NCBI RefSeq assembly: GCF_024166365.1
Contig: NC_064834.1
Span: forward strand, 53,734,001 to 53,798,000
Source of the DNA: Elephas maximus indicus
Lineage: Eukaryota > Chordata > Mammalia > Proboscidea > Elephantidae
Direction: 5' to 3'
Length of the DNA stretch: 64,000 nucleotides
Under the pieces are notes generated by a model. It was not told where the DNA came from. It made no database searches and saw nothing but the letters and a program-made list of their open reading frames with translations. Of the stretch, positions 22,144 to 34,093 are shown piece after piece; positions within the stretch are counted from its first letter, which is position 1; each line of letters opens with the position of its first letter. The position numbers and the translations under genes were made by a program.

Positions 22144-25100
22144 ATGGCGGACGCCGGTTTGCGCCGCGTGGTTCCTAGCGACCTGTATCCCCTAGTGCTC
22201 GGCTTCTTGCGCGACAACCAACTGTCAGAAGTGGCTAACAAGTTCGCCAAGGCGACAGGCGCTGTGAGTCCCGGGCTTGGGGCGCGGGTTGGGGAGGGAT
22301 GACCACAAAGCTCTGGGCCTTGACATGCTTAGGGTTCCGGGTAGGGAGGTATGTGGAATCCGCCAGTCGAGTGTCTGCAGGACCTTTGTGCCGAGCTCTC
22401 GGCGGTGACCGGGGAAAGTCCAAAGCCTCGGCACTTCCTTTTTCACGAGGTTTGACTAGATAGCGCTGAGTCTTGTTACATTTTCCTGGTGAGCCGTGCA
22501 ACGGCTGCAGTGTGGGGCCCGCGTGGTCCAGGTCACGTGGGCTGGCGGTGTTCTTGGGGGAAGCTTGGTGTCCAAGGGTATTGGTGGCGCTTTTTAGGCT
22601 TTTCGTTAGCCGAGGGAAAGCGTGAATTGACCTGTAATTCGCAATTGTCCAAGACTTAAAGACGAGTGAAATTGCTTCAGAAATGAAAGCAAGGGTTTTT
22701 GTGAGTAAAGAAGAAAATGAACGAAAGTAGAGGCAGGGTTCTGCTCTTAGTGATATTGAAACAAAGGCTGAGTATATCATGGCTCTACCAAGCAGGCATA
22801 GCAGTGGGCTTAGAGTTTCGGCTTATGGAATCAAAGTTAGGTTTAAGATCAGGCCCAGAAACCGGGGCAGTTTGACTAACCTCTCTGAGTATTTGTAGTT
22901 CTACATCATCCACTTGATAGAATTTTTGTGAGTTTCAGCCAGATGATGTATACAAAGTGGCAATCCTAGTGCCTGATGTGCTGCAAGCATCAATGAGTAA
23001 AAACGGTTAATATAGTTATGGTAACTTAGATGCTCCAAACATGTGTAGGAGAAGGATAACCAGGAATATGACAGATTTGGAATCCACATCTCAATGAAAG
23101 CAGACATGACTGCATGGGAAAACCCCTGCAGAGAAGGGTAGAATAGTAGTCTTAAGCATGTGTAATAACATGATTGAGAAGGTAGGTTTGTCCTTTGTGG
23201 CAGAATCAGTCTTTGAAAGGAGGTGATTAGATCAGCTTCAGAAAGAACTTCCTTAAGCTGGGATAACCTGCCTTGTAAGTTGATATAACTGCCCTTTTTT
23301 TTTTTTATTGGATCAATTTTGTATTGACTGTTAGGGGGACTGCAGAAAGTGTTTCCGCAATGGGTTGGATAGAGTTGGGTCTTTCAGAGTTAGAATTCTT
23401 TGGTCTTATGAGACAGAAACTATTAATCGTGGAGAGTTTACTAAGGATTGGATGCTAATTCTTTTATATGCATTATTTTTTATCCTATGATCAACTTAAT
23501 GAGGTGTGTAGTATTATCTTCATTTTATAGAGAAGAAAACACTCTCAGAGATTAAGTTCAGTTCTGTCCTGTAGGGTTGCTATGAGTCGAAATTGACTCG
23601 ACTGGTAGCTTATTTACTAATTTTCTTTTGGAGTCTTGTTTTCAGCAATTTGGTAGTACAAACCAAACACAGTAAACATTTTCTTGTATAAATGTTTGTG
23701 CCCTTGTTTTATGAGTAAGGATACATTCCTAGATGACACATTGGTAAAGAGAATGCATGTTTTGTAAGGTTTTGATAGTGGATAAATAGGCAGGAAGATA
23801 GATAGTACCACAAACCACAGGAATGCCCCAAGTTTTGGGAAATATACAAATGGAATTTTTTTTTCCTTAATGTGTGCAAGTAGGAGCAGTCTTATGAAAA
23901 TTTAATGTTTGTACTAAATTTAGTCACAGGATTAGTAGGTAGCATTTAAAGCATAACGGAACATTTGATCTCTCCTAAAATAACCAGTATAAAATTTTGC
24001 TTGGCTCTTTTTCTTTTCCCCTACAGACCCGTCAGGATGCCAACGCCTCTTCCCTCTTGGACATCTATAGTTTCTGGCTCAAGTAAGCTTTCCCTGTTCC
24101 ACATTGTCTGTATTCTCCCACTGGGCGATTTGGGCTGTGTTCCTTGGTTTGGGAAGGTCCTGGTGCCCCAGAAGTTAGCATCATTGACTTTAGCAGGTCT
24201 GCTAAGGCCCCAAAGCGGAAGTTACAGGCAAATGGGCCAGTAATTCAGAAGGCTAAGAAGAAGACTTCATCCAGTGACAGCAGTGAGGATAGCAGCGAGG
24301 AGGAAAAAACCCAAGTGCCTCCAGCTAAAAAGGCTGGTAAGGCAGGGCAGGGGGCTTGGGGTGGTGGTTCCAGGAAAAGGATTTGTAGCCTTTCTGTTCC
24401 ACATGGCTAACTCTTACTGGTGCCTGTGCTGTTCAGCTATAGCTGCCAAGCAGGCCAGTCTTCCTCAGCATCCTGGAAAGGCTGCAGCCAAAGCATCAGA
24501 GAGCAGCAGCAGTGAAGAATCCAGTGACGAGGAGGAGGAAGAGGACAAAAAGAAGAAGCCTGTCCAGGTTTGCAGTTTTGGGAAAGGAAGGGGTTGCTTA
24601 TGGAATTGGAAAGAAACCTAAATTCTTGACTTCTAGCTTGTGACCAAGAGGTGGTGCTGGGTGTGAGGCAGGTGACTGTGAGGAAGAAAATCTAGTGACT
24701 TTCTGGGAGGTAATAGAAGTATGAGGTCCGGAACGGATGTGCGAAGATGAAGTTGGGCTTCAAATCTGGAGGTATTTTTGCTTCTCTGATTGACTGTCTG
24801 GGGCTCTGACAATAAAAGAGAGAGCATTTAGTAGATAGGTACTGGAAACTCTTGGCAGGGGCCAGCAGGGATAGAACTGATACGTCAAGTGGCTGAACTT
24901 TTGTTTCTCATTAACAGTTGGTTGCCTTTTTCATCTGCTTTTCTCCTCAGCTTTCCCTTTCTCTTGCTGCTCCATTATCTGTTAAAAAATAAAAAGGGCT
25001 TAGAAAGCCCTGTACACTAGGATGTCCTTTGAGTACCCAGAAGTACTTGCTGATTGCCCTACTTGTGTGTTTCCTAACAGAAGGAAGTTAAGCCCCAAGC

Positions 25101-25914
25101 CAAGACAGCCAAAGCTCCCCTCAAGAAAGCTGAGAACTCTGATTCTGATTCTGATTCAAGCTCAGAGGATGAGGCACCGAAGAACCAGAAGCCAAAGACA
25201 ACACCTGTGACAGCTAAAGCTCAGGGTAGAGCCCCATCCAAACCAGGTACAGTTTCTCTAAGAGCCTGGGCTGGGGAGCAGGTTGCCTTGGCAACTGGTG
25301 TTAATTAGGCTCATTAGGTGCAAGGGTGGAGTGGTATTAGTTGTTGAAATGGAGGTATGGATTAATGTCATTTTTTTTTTTTTTTTTGTAAAGATGGTAC
25401 TTGTTTGGCATTCTTTTAGTTATATTTCATAGACATTTTATGTTCCCATAAATCCCATTCCACTGGGACCCCTTATATATCTGTTCTCGGTGCTCTTCAG
25501 TGCTATTTTTCCCCCGCCCCTTCATAGGATGAATGGGATTTTTTTTTTTCCTTCTGTAATTTCTCCCACGTTGGAGGTTAGGTTGTGATTTACAAAGCTT
25601 CTCTGAATGGAATTTGTCATGGAGGACTTAAGAGGACATATTTAAATTATCTGTACCGTAACTTCCTTTTTTAGAAAGTTTTATTCATGAAATTGGATGA
25701 GAAGCCATTCTTCGACACAGTAAACGATGGCAGTTTCCTTCATGGCTGTTCCAAAGATAAGAGAACCAATAGACCCCTCTAAGTTCTGAGCAAATAGGAA
25801 GGAGAGCTTTCACGGCCTCTGCTTTGCCTCGTTATCCCTTACACTCTCTTTTCCTCTAGGAACGCCAGCTCAAGCAACACCTAAAGTAGCCAATGGCAAA
25901 GCAGCTGGCAATAA

Positions 25915-25948
<34 letters not shown>

Positions 25949-28688
25949 GATGACTCAGAGGATGAGAAGTCAGCAGTCATCTCTAAGAAGGTCTATACCA
26001 TAACTTACCAGAGAAGGGGTGTCAGGGTTGGGGGTGCTTGACTCTGTACTCTAGCAGGACTGGTTGGGTCAGCATTATTCCTGGGGTAATTGATTTTCTC
26101 TCCGACACAGACTGTACCTAAAAAGCAAATGGTGGCCAAGGCCCCAGTGAAAGCTGCTGTCGCCCCTGCCCAGAACAGTTCCAGCAGTGAAGACTCCTCC
26201 AGTGAGGAGGAAAAGGAGCAGAAGAAACCCATAAAGAAAAAAACAGGTGACTGGACATGGGGAGTCAAGCTGCAGGACTGTGGCCAGGGCCCAGTTGCTA
26301 AAGGACCTCTGCAATTGCCATGTGGACTTCTCTATAGAGCTGCTGGAGTGTCCCCATGACATGACAGCTGGCTTCTCTCAGAGCAAGTGATCTTAGAAAG
26401 AGCAAAGAAGAAACTACAATAGCTTTTAAGACCCAGTCTCGGATTTGTCGCCACTTCTGCCACGGCCTGTGTGTTAGAAGCGAGTCACTAATTCTAACCC
26501 ACACTCAAGGGAAGGGGAATTAAGCTTCATTGCTAGAAGGGAGCAGTAGCAAAGAATTTGTGGAAATACTTTTAAACCACCACACTGTTCCTCTTAAACA
26601 GGTCCCTACAGTTCAGTCCCCCCACCTTCTACTCCTCCACTAAAGAAGACCCTGGGGACCCAGCCTCCCAAGAAGGCTGCAGAGAAGAAACAGCCTGAGG
26701 AAAGCAGTGAGGACAGCAGTGATGAGTCTGGTGAGTCTGAGGGATGTAACATACCCCCGAAAATGGGTCAGAGGGGAGGGTATGAGCAGTCAGGAAGGGA
26801 GAAATGCTCTGGTCCCTCTCTGGCATTTCACCAAAGCAAGACAGAGCTAAGGCTCTGGATTTGTTTTCACATTCTCTTTTTGATGGCACTTCTGGTTGGG
26901 TTGGAGCTCTGGGCCCAGTATAATGTCACAGGTTCTCCCCAGATTCAAGTTCTGAGGAAGAGAAGAAGAAACCCTCAGCTAAGGCAGTTATCTCTAAAGC
27001 AACCCCTAAACCAGCTCCAGCAAAGAAGGCATCAGAGAGTTCTTCAGACAGCTCAGGTAAGACAGGTGGAGGCCCTCAGCAGTGGGTTACCCACTCCCTT
27101 GGGCAGCTGCTACAAGGACCTCCTTGAATCTGCTTTGGGGAGCTGTTCATTCTGGACCCTCTGTGTCTAGACTCTGACAGCTCTGAGGATGAAGCTCCTG
27201 CCAAGCCAGTCAACACCACCAAAGGTCCCTCAAGTAAGCCACCTGCCATTACCAAACAGCCTGCAGCTAAACCAGCTGCAACTCCCAAGCAGCCTGCAGG
27301 GAGTGGCCAGAAATCTCTGCCCAGAAAGGCTGATAGCAGCTCCAGTGAAGAGGAGAGCAGTTCTAGTGAGGAGGAGGAGGAGAAGATAACAAAGACAACT
27401 GTGGCCACTCCCAAGTCCAAGGTGACAGCCAAAGCAGCTTCATCTCTGCCTGCCAAACAGACCCCTCAGGGAGGTGGGGATAGCAGTTCTGATTCCGACA
27501 GCTCTAGCAGTGAGGCAGAGGAGGAAGAGAAGGCATCTAACCCCCCCGTTAAAAGGACACTGCAAAAGGCAGCAGGAACTGTGACCCCTTCCAAGCCAGC
27601 TTCCAAAAAAAAAGTAGAGGCTGAGAGCAGCAGCAGTTCTTCCTCTGATGACTCCAGTGAAGAGGAAGAGGAGAAGCCCAAGGGCAAGGCCACTCCAAAA
27701 CCACAAGCTCCCAAGGCCAATGGCACCTCTGTACTAACTGCCCAGAATGGAAAAGCAGGCGGAGACAACAATGAGGAGGAGGATGCGGTGGCAGTTTCCA
27801 AGCCAGGTCTGTATCCAGAGAACCTGCCTTCTGGGTTTTACCCCCGCAAATCAGGATGGGGTATAGTCTTAGGGGCTGGAATAGGAAGAGGAGAGACACC
27901 ACTAAGTTTCTAGTTGCAGACCTTCAGCATGGGAATCTGGGAGGAGGAGAGGAAACTTGTCTCCACTGAGTCTAGCTTTTTGTTTTTTTCGTTCAGGAAA
28001 GAAGCGGAAGCAGAATCCTGAGGCTGCCAAGGAGGCAGGGACTCCTCGAGTCAAAAAGCCTAAGCTCCAGACCCCCAACACATTTCCAAAAAGGAAGAAA
28101 GTAAGTTGTCTCAGTTTCTTCTGAGGAGCCAGCCCCTTAAAAGTAGAAAGAAAAATCTGGGGCTCTTTTTGACAGCTCTCTGCCTGGTCTGGCACACGTG
28201 CACATGTGTGTAGCTCAGGAGGGTTTTTAATTTCCTACTTTATTCTTTAGGGTGAGAAAAGGGCATCATCCCCATTCCGAAGGGTCAAGGAGGAGGAAAT
28301 TGAGGTAGATGCACGAGTGGCAGACAACTCCTTTGATGCCAAGGTGAGAGGAGAGAGGGCGTTGTTGACTCTTGAGGGCGGTGCAGCAGGAAAGAGGACA
28401 GCTTGTGGTTCAGGTTGGTGAGCAGTTCTCTGGGATCAGGTTGCCTTGAGCAGGGCATAGAATGAGAAGAAAGCAACAGGAACCTGGTGTTGGGCTCCTG
28501 TGTGGTGACCACCTCTTTTTATCTACCAGCGAGGTGCAGTCGGAGACTGGGGGGAACGAGCCAATCAGGTTCTGAAGTTCACCAAAGGCAAATCCTTTCG
28601 GCATGAGAAAACCAAGAAGAAGCGGGGCAGCTACCGGGGAGGCGCCATCTCCGTCCAGGTCAATTCCGTTAAGTTTGACAGCGAATGA
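22144..28688 (+). CDS. NOLC1: NOLC1: nucleolar and coiled-body phosphoprotein 1 (Nopp140)
   Basis: Nopp140 is a heavily CK2-phosphorylated, disordered chaperone that moves between nucleolus, Cajal bodies and cytoplasm. It binds box C/D and H/ACA snoRNPs and RNA polymerase I, and partners treacle (TCOF1). Coding exons: 22144-22263, 24027-24082, 24197-24336, 24437-24567, 25081-25246, 25860-25990, 26111-26246, 26602-26730, 26943-27056, 27171-27806, 27997-28100, 28251-28343, 28530-28688. Phases agree throughout; 2115 nt = 704 aa plus stop (human about 699). An N-terminal LisH domain spans residues about 10-42. A long middle part alternates acidic Ser clusters ([12 protein letters not shown] type) with Lys/Pro/Ala-rich basic stretches. 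The conserved SRP40-type C-terminal domain follows. Start by homology ([14 protein letters not shown]). Donors at 24568 (gtttgc), 25991 (gtctat) and 27807 (gtctgt) are weak but are required by the reading frame. No disruption is seen. Confidence 0.95.
22780..22995 (+). repeat. MIR relic in NOLC1 intron 1
   Basis: 'catagcagtgggcttagagt', 'tgactaacctctctgagtat' and 'agcatcaatgagtaaa' follow the MIR layout. Strongly diverged. Confidence 0.45.
23450..23600 (+). repeat. MIR core piece joined to an AfroSINE 3' end (NOLC1 intron 1)
   Basis: 23450-23555 holds MIR words ('cattttatagagaagaaaac', 'agagattaagttca'). It is followed at 23560-23600 by 'gtcctgtagggttgctatg' and 'gtcgaaattgactcgactgg', the 3' end of an AfroSINE. 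The 5' part of the SINE is missing. Confidence 0.6.
25911..25950 (+). repeat. NOLC1: AGC/AGT serine-codon repeat in NOLC1 exon 6
   Basis: A run of AGC codons followed by AGT codons codes an uninterrupted polyserine tract just before DDSEDE. It is a true trinucleotide repeat, unlike the mixed-codon serine clusters elsewhere in the gene, so its length may vary between individuals. Confidence 0.8.
27171..27806 (+). CDS. NOLC1: NOLC1 exon 10, main block of acidic/basic repeats
   Basis: The largest NOLC1 exon (636 nt, residues about 375-587) codes five or so alternations of acidic serine clusters (for example [17 protein letters not shown] near 27340-27385) and Lys/Pro/Ala-rich linkers. Clustered Ser-(Asp/Glu) gives many casein kinase 2 sites, and the phosphorylated acidic clusters are what bind snoRNPs. 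Unit sequences vary, so this is a protein-level repeat rather than a DNA satellite. It begins and ends after one base of a codon, so whole-exon skipping would keep the frame. Confidence 0.92.
27997..28688 (+). CDS. NOLC1: NOLC1 exons 11-13: SRP40-type C-terminal domain
   Basis: After the nuclear-localisation-like [12 protein letters not shown] and FPKRKK stretches, exons 12-13 code [20 protein letters not shown], then the [20 protein letters not shown] core and the end VNSVKFDSE before TGA at 28686. This domain is conserved from yeast Srp40 to mammals. It is the most strictly conserved part of the protein. Confidence 0.94.
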
Positions 28689-30305
28689 CCTGGTATCATC
28701 TGTGGTGAAGCAGGGGTGCTGCTCCAGGACCACTCTCATTGCCTCATGGACCTGGAACCCTCAGCTGTCTTGGGGGAAGGTCTGGGTTAAGACAGCAGCT
28801 TAGAGTAAATACTAAGACTTTGCAACGTAACATCCTCTCTGGTCCTTTTCTGTGTTCCTAGTTTTGTACAGAATTGTTTTTGAGTGTTGAGTAGCAGGGG
28901 CATGCTAAGGGGAGTGTTAATTTTTAAGAAAATTTGTTTTAATTCTCATCCCTTTCTGCCTGTACTGTGGAAGTCCTCATACTGATAAATTTATATATTT
29001 TATATTAAATCACTTCCTGTTGATTTTTGTTACAATTTTCAGAGGCAGGCTCCCACAGGTTAAGTTTTGCCCAAGGAGTAATAAAGGTTGTGTGTAGGTT
29101 TTAATAATCTACGTAAAGGAGATTTCTGCCTATGTGATTCACATTTCATCCTTCCCACCGCTCACAGCCCTGGTGAGGGGCAGTGAAAGCATGGCTTATT
29201 TATACATGTGTGTCACGCATGCACTGTGCAGTTCATTCGCATTCCTGAGGTCTGGGACTGAAGTTTTCAGTCAGCATGGACCTACCTACTTCTGGGGGAT
29301 AAAGTTCACTGTTTTGTGACAGGCAAAATTCTCGTATGGTATGAACACCGTGGCTCAGTCTGAATATTTTTTTTGTGATTTTATCACTATTACATAACGT
29401 CTGTAATAACATTTTTGGGTTTTTTTTTGGAAGCTTAAAACTTTTTCTTTTGTTGAAAGGTATTTTTTGACAACCGTTACTAGTATTGAGTACCAAGTTC
29501 TTAAATGTTATAGTTTAGGTCACTGATTACCAGAGAAGCTTTTAAAACTTTGAGGACTGCATTTTCTCATTTTTTTTTACATTTAGAGAACAAAATAACA
29601 TTAATTTATTCTGAAAGACACGTATCACTTGGTATTTCTGTCTTGGTAGCAGTCATGACGTAAAATTGTTCTTATTGACTCAGAAATAGTTGGGGATCAC
29701 TGATCAAGAAAGTGGTGGTGGGGGGGGACAATTCAACTATCTTTACTTAAAAATCTCAGTCTTCAGTAGGAATTAATGTTACATTAGGTGAGTTTATAAG
29801 TGGCCTTTATAAAACATATTAGCTAGTAAAATGAGTATAGTGGGGTTCAAAGAGCATCATAACAGGATTTTGTGTCTGGTAGTTGGTACATAGGAGTAAT
29901 TGGTGTGCCCCCTTAAGAAACTAAAATGTCAGTAACATTGAACTTAACAGTAACAAACAGCAAGCAGAGATGATGGATGACACCTAGGGCAAGCTGGCTG
30001 AGTGTAAAGCTGTGACCGTAGGCAGTGCCCAGTCAACAAGTGAGGAGGGAAGAGTCAGCGAGCTCTGTGGAGGCTGGGCTATCCCTGTGGTGGGAAAGTG
30101 TGTCCGAAGATCTCAAGGATGGGATGTAGGACTTCAGGTTAACCTCCCTTTGTTTGGATTCCATGCTCCCTAACCTGATAACTTGATCCATGAAACTGCC
30201 TCTAGGAAGAAGATGCACTGTTCATGCTGACATAGCTACTTCAGTCTGCATGGTGAAAGTTACATGTCTTACTATGAAATAATAAATGAGCTGGTTTATA
30301 ATGTG
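28689..30305 (+). terminator. NOLC1: NOLC1 3' UTR with two poly(A) signals
   Basis: AATAAA at 29080-29085 is the first strong signal. A second, at 30281-30286, is followed by a GT-rich stretch (tgtgtctttgg). The human mRNA has a long 3' UTR, so the distal site is probably the main end, giving about 1.6 kb of UTR. No repeat breaks this interval. Confidence 0.6.
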
Positions 30306-30589
30306 TCTTTGGGAGTATTATTGCAAGTGAGTCCACACCCTTTCTGCCTCCCACCAAACAAGACAACTTGGCTCCCAGTTTGAGGACTGGGGTCCACATC
30401 TGGGTTCACTGCAGAGGCTTCTTGGCAGCAGCTTGCTGAGTCTGACTGGCAACACTTTTGCTCATGGTGTCTTCCAGGCAGTATTTCAGCCTGTGCATAG
30501 TCTAAGTTGGGAGTTGGCCCAAGACTTATTTTTGTATTGCCTAAGAACTAAGAATGATTTTTACATATTTAAAGAGATTAGGGGGGAAA

Positions 30590-30680
30590 ATAGGGTGACA
30601 GAGACTTGATGTGGCCCACAAAGCCTAAAATGTTTGCTATCTGGCCCTTTACAGAAAAAGTTTGCCATCACCTGGTCTAA
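30590..30680. mobile_element. hAT-type DNA transposon relic
   Basis: 'atgtggcccacaaagcctaa' and 'tatctggccctttacagaa' then 'aagtttgccatcacctgg' is a well-known end of a non-autonomous hAT element. The other end is not found. Confidence 0.55.
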
Positions 30681-30681
30681 A

Positions 30682-30850
30682 TCAGTGCTTCGTAATACCG
30701 GCTTCAAATTAGAATTTTAAAAAACACTGACACCCAGGATCCCATTCCCAGGCCAGTTGACTTGTACTCCCTGATGGGGCCTGGGTGTTAGTATTCCTTA
30801 AAGCAGACAGGTGATTCTAATGTGCAACTGGTGTTAAAAACTGCTAGTCT
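30682..30850 (+). mobile_element. MER5A-like hAT relic
   Basis: 'cacccaggatcccattccca', 'gatggggcctgggtgttag' and 'caggtgattctaatgtgcaa', ending 'aaaaactgctagtct', is the MER5A pattern. It lies directly after another hAT relic. Confidence 0.65.
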
Positions 30851-31084
30851 AAGAGTATTTGAAAAGAAACAAACGATATTCCGCCCCCATGCACGTATTT
30901 CAAATGTGCTTGTTAACATTTAGTCATACAAAAGTGGAAATTAGATTTCCTTCTCATCTTAGCCCTGGTTCCTGGAGCCGGTTTCTTGTGTCTGCTTCCA
31001 GAGAGTGTCTGTGTGTGCAATACTATGTGTATGTGTATCCTTCCCACTTTTCCCTTGCACAAATGGTAGTTTGCTATGTACCTT

Positions 31085-31625
31085 GTTTTATAACTTTTGA
31101 GCTGATTTCATAGCAGAACACAGCTTGTTTTTAATGACCGCGCATTACTCCATTGTATGGAAATAGTATGAATAGTGCATTATTGGTAGACGGTGCGGTA
31201 TACGTGGATATTTTTATAGGAAAAACTCCTAGAAGTCATTGCTGGCTCAACAGGATATAGCATTTAGCATTTTGTTCAAGACAGCCCTCCAGATAACTGA
31301 TTTGCAGTTCCAACAATAATTTATGAAAAGTGTCGCTTGCTAGCACTATTACCAAATTGATCTTTGGCACTTGGATTAATGGAAGTACTATCTCAATGTT
31401 GTTTTACTTTCCATTTCTCTTATAAATGTAAAGCCATTTGTATTTTCCTTTCTGTTGAAGTGTGATTGACTCTGTCCATATTTCAATTGGATGATTTCTC
31501 ATAATGGTTTGTAAGTGCTCTTGATATATTAATAGAAGGTCAGCCCTCAATCATGGGTTGCAAATATTTGTTTTTCTGGTATTTTCATTTTAAAATGGGC
31601 TATGATATACCTCCATTAACTTTTC
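31085..31625 (-). repeat. Old L1/HAL1 fragment, antisense
   Basis: 'gcattactccattgtatgga', 'tagaagtcattgctggctca' and 'ccaaattgatctttgg' are diverged versions of the reversed LINE 3' ORF/UTR region, seen better preserved at 59770-60100. Non-coding. Confidence 0.5.
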
Positions 31626-32955
31626 TCCTTAAAAGGGATGAATAATTTGTGAGCTTACTGTTGATGGTAAAGCTGTGGCTTGTTTTTTCTTTTGCATTTG
31701 GTAAACATAACCCTTCCCAGTCTTAGTTTGCTTATTTAACTTAACAGACTTCCTTTCCCCCTTCGGTCTGGGAAAGCTGAACCTGCTACCTATATGCATC
31801 TAATGTGTTATATAAGTGAGGCAGTTTAGCAAATTTTCTAGCACATTCACTGAGAACCACTGAACTAGATGAAACAGCCCAGAGTATCAAATAATTTGCC
31901 TGGGGGTTGATAAAACTGAAACTTAGCCTATTGAGATAAGAATCCAAGTCTCTGTCTTCTGTCTAAAAATCAAGCTACATGTATTCAATATTTTTTGAGT
32001 GTATCAGTGATAGAACTCCTTGAAAGCCAAAAGTCTAGTGAGGGAAGTCAGGCATTATGCCATACAGAGCCCTGTCAAATGAGGGCACCAGAGGAACACC
32101 CCAAGGGAATAAGCAGGAAAAGACTTGGTTTACCCTGGCCTAGGATTCTGAAGAGAGAGCAATTTGCCAGGTGTGAGAAAGCACATACTACGCAAGGAAG
32201 AGGAAGTATTTTCCTGTGGGAGAAGGAGACCTTTAGGAATAGCAAACTGCTAGTGCAAAGACTAAATGTGGAAAAATGCAAGCATTTCTGAGTGGCACAA
32301 GTAGAGGGTGCGTGGGAGGTGGGGACAATATAATGCAAAGTCTGACAGGATTCAGTGGCCTTTTGTACCCAGATCAGGACTTAGCACTTTATTTTGTTTA
32401 CCTGAGTATATTAGGAGCTTGATAGTTCAGTGCAGTGTTCCTGGTGCTAATACTGCTTCTGGGAAAGCAATGTTCCTTGGTAATTCACCACCAGGAGTTC
32501 TCAGGTGCCCTGCTTTCCGCAGTGCCGGCTCAAACTGCAGTTACTAAAGAGACCAGTAGGTGGGGCCCTTGCCCATTGTGTCGAGAGCTGAACTAAACTG
32601 TTGAACCTTGACATTCTCCTTCCTGCAATTCCAGTCAACAAACTCGGAGCACCTGCCTTGAGCCTTTGGATACAGGGATGAATAAGACACAGGCCCTCCT
32701 TTGAGGATTCCTGGTTCTGGAAAGTGGAGAATGGGTTAGGTCTGGATCCTTTACTATTTTCCTTGCCCTGTTTGCAGAGGGAAAGAGACCCAATTTAGAG
32801 ACCCAAAATGATGTCTGTGTGTAAGATGATGCAGAAGATACCCATGATCCTCTTCTTTCCTTACGGGGCTGAGGAAAAGGGAAAGAAGTTCTGGTATAGG
32901 GACCAAGGGAAAAGCCTTGGAGGAAAGGGGGATGAAGTTTCTTCATTTATTTGAA
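31626..32955. other. Unassigned intergenic sequence
   Basis: No gene or recognisable recent repeat. The part 32000-32300 has words like the old dispersed repeat ('gagagcaatttgccaggtg', 'gcaaactgctagtgcaaag'). Two open frames near 32000-32550 have no domain or conserved features. Confidence 0.35.
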
Positions 32956-32959
32956 TATT

Positions 32960-33650
32960 TGAATCAAAACTTACTGGGTGTCTAATATGCCAGACATTGG
33001 TCCAGGTGCTGGGGATATAGCCATGAACAAGCTAGACAAAAATCACTACCCTCATGGAGCTCACATTCTTGTCTGGGGGAGGAAGACAATAAAATGTATG
33101 AAAGAACCAAAAGGATGAGTCAGTGGAAGGGTCAGTCTGGAGCTGAGAGGCCAAGCCTGACCTTTTATACTTGGCAGGTATGAGTCTATTTTCACAAAGT
33201 GTACAAGGAGTCACACTGCCTTATTTTCATTAAATCTGAGGGACTCTGATCCCACTTCCTACTCCTCATCATCTCCTTCCCCAAGCTGGTTAACAAGGTC
33301 CCTGAGTCTTAAGCATCAGGGAACATCCAGGGACGCCTGTCTATGAGAAGCCACCTGGTACCTGAAAGCCAGTGGCAGGTAATGTTCCTTGTAGAGGAAC
33401 CTTGATATCCATCATGGTGCCCCCAACCTCCCCCAGGCCTTGACAGGGCTCTGGGTTTTTCACAAAGTGGGGCATTCACTGAGATGGGAGATGCTGGAAA
33501 AGCAGTTTGGCACATGTTTGAGGTACTTTGGAGTCACCTAAGTGAAAATGTTGAGGAGTCAGTGGAGATTTTTTCATCTAGAACTCAGGGAAGGGGTCAG
33601 GACTGGGGATACAAATTAGGATATCATCAGTGAATAGTTTTGAGACAGCA
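32960..33650 (+). repeat. Old dispersed mammalian repeat, long copy
   Basis: 'tgggtgtctaatatgccaga', 'gtccaggtgctggggatata', 'ctcatggagctcacattctt' and, further on, 'cagtggagattttttcatc' and 'gatatcatcagtgaatag' show the same order as in the PPRC1 intron copies. Confidence 0.45.
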
Positions 33651-33654
33651 GAGT

Positions 33655-33810
33655 GGTGAGAAGGGCATTGAAGCAGGAGTTTGGAGTCCTGGATTCTAGT
33701 CCCTGTCCTGCTGTGGACTCACAGGTAACTTTGGGCAACTCACTTCCCTTTCTGGACTGTCAGTATCTCTATTTGTAAAATAATGACATTGCTGCCTGAC
33801 TTTCCAAAAT
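33655..33810 (+). repeat. MIR element, 5' part
   Basis: 'gtcctggattctagtccctg', 'ctttgggcaactcacttccc' and 'atctctatttgtaaaataat' are clear MIR words on the + strand. Confidence 0.65.
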
Positions 33811-33824
33811 CTTGTTAGCTGCTG

Positions 33825-34093
33825 TGGAGTTGGCCCCGGCTCATGCAGACATCATGCACTATTGAAGTAACCGGTGTGATTCATAAGGTTTTCATTGGCT
33901 GACTTTTGGAAGTAGATCACCAGGCCTTTCTTCCTAGTCAGTCTTGTTCTGGAAGTGAAACCTGTTCAGCATTGTAACAACATGCAAGCCTCCACTGACG
34001 GGTGATGGTTGTGTATGAGGTGCACTGACAGGCAAACTCAGGTCTCCTGCATGGACGGCAAGAATCCTACCACTGAACCTCTACTGCCCCCAT
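33825..34093 (-). repeat. Composite SINE: tRNA-Gly-like head, RTE 5'-UTR-like body, RTE-like tail
   Basis: On the minus strand the element starts at about 34093 with a head resembling tRNA-Gly-GCC: 'ggttcagtggtaggattctt' then 'ccatgcaggagacc'. It continues with a body that aligns with the 5' end of the RTE at 48250-48450: 'tggaggcttg', 'acaggtttcac', 'gactaggaag', 'atctacttcc', 'aaaaccttatgaa'. It ends near 33825 with 'aactccacagcagctaac', like the AfroSINE/RTE tail. The RTE body lacks about 45 bp here. The tRNA-Gly match is good by eye, but the anticodon arm is degenerate, so this is not a functional tRNA. Whether it is a named family I cannot tell. Confidence 0.6.

Noticed and set aside
34020-34092. 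tRNA-Gly gene on the minus strand
   Set aside because: The similarity is real, but the stems are degenerate and the sequence runs on into a SINE body, so it is a SINE head and not a working tRNA gene.
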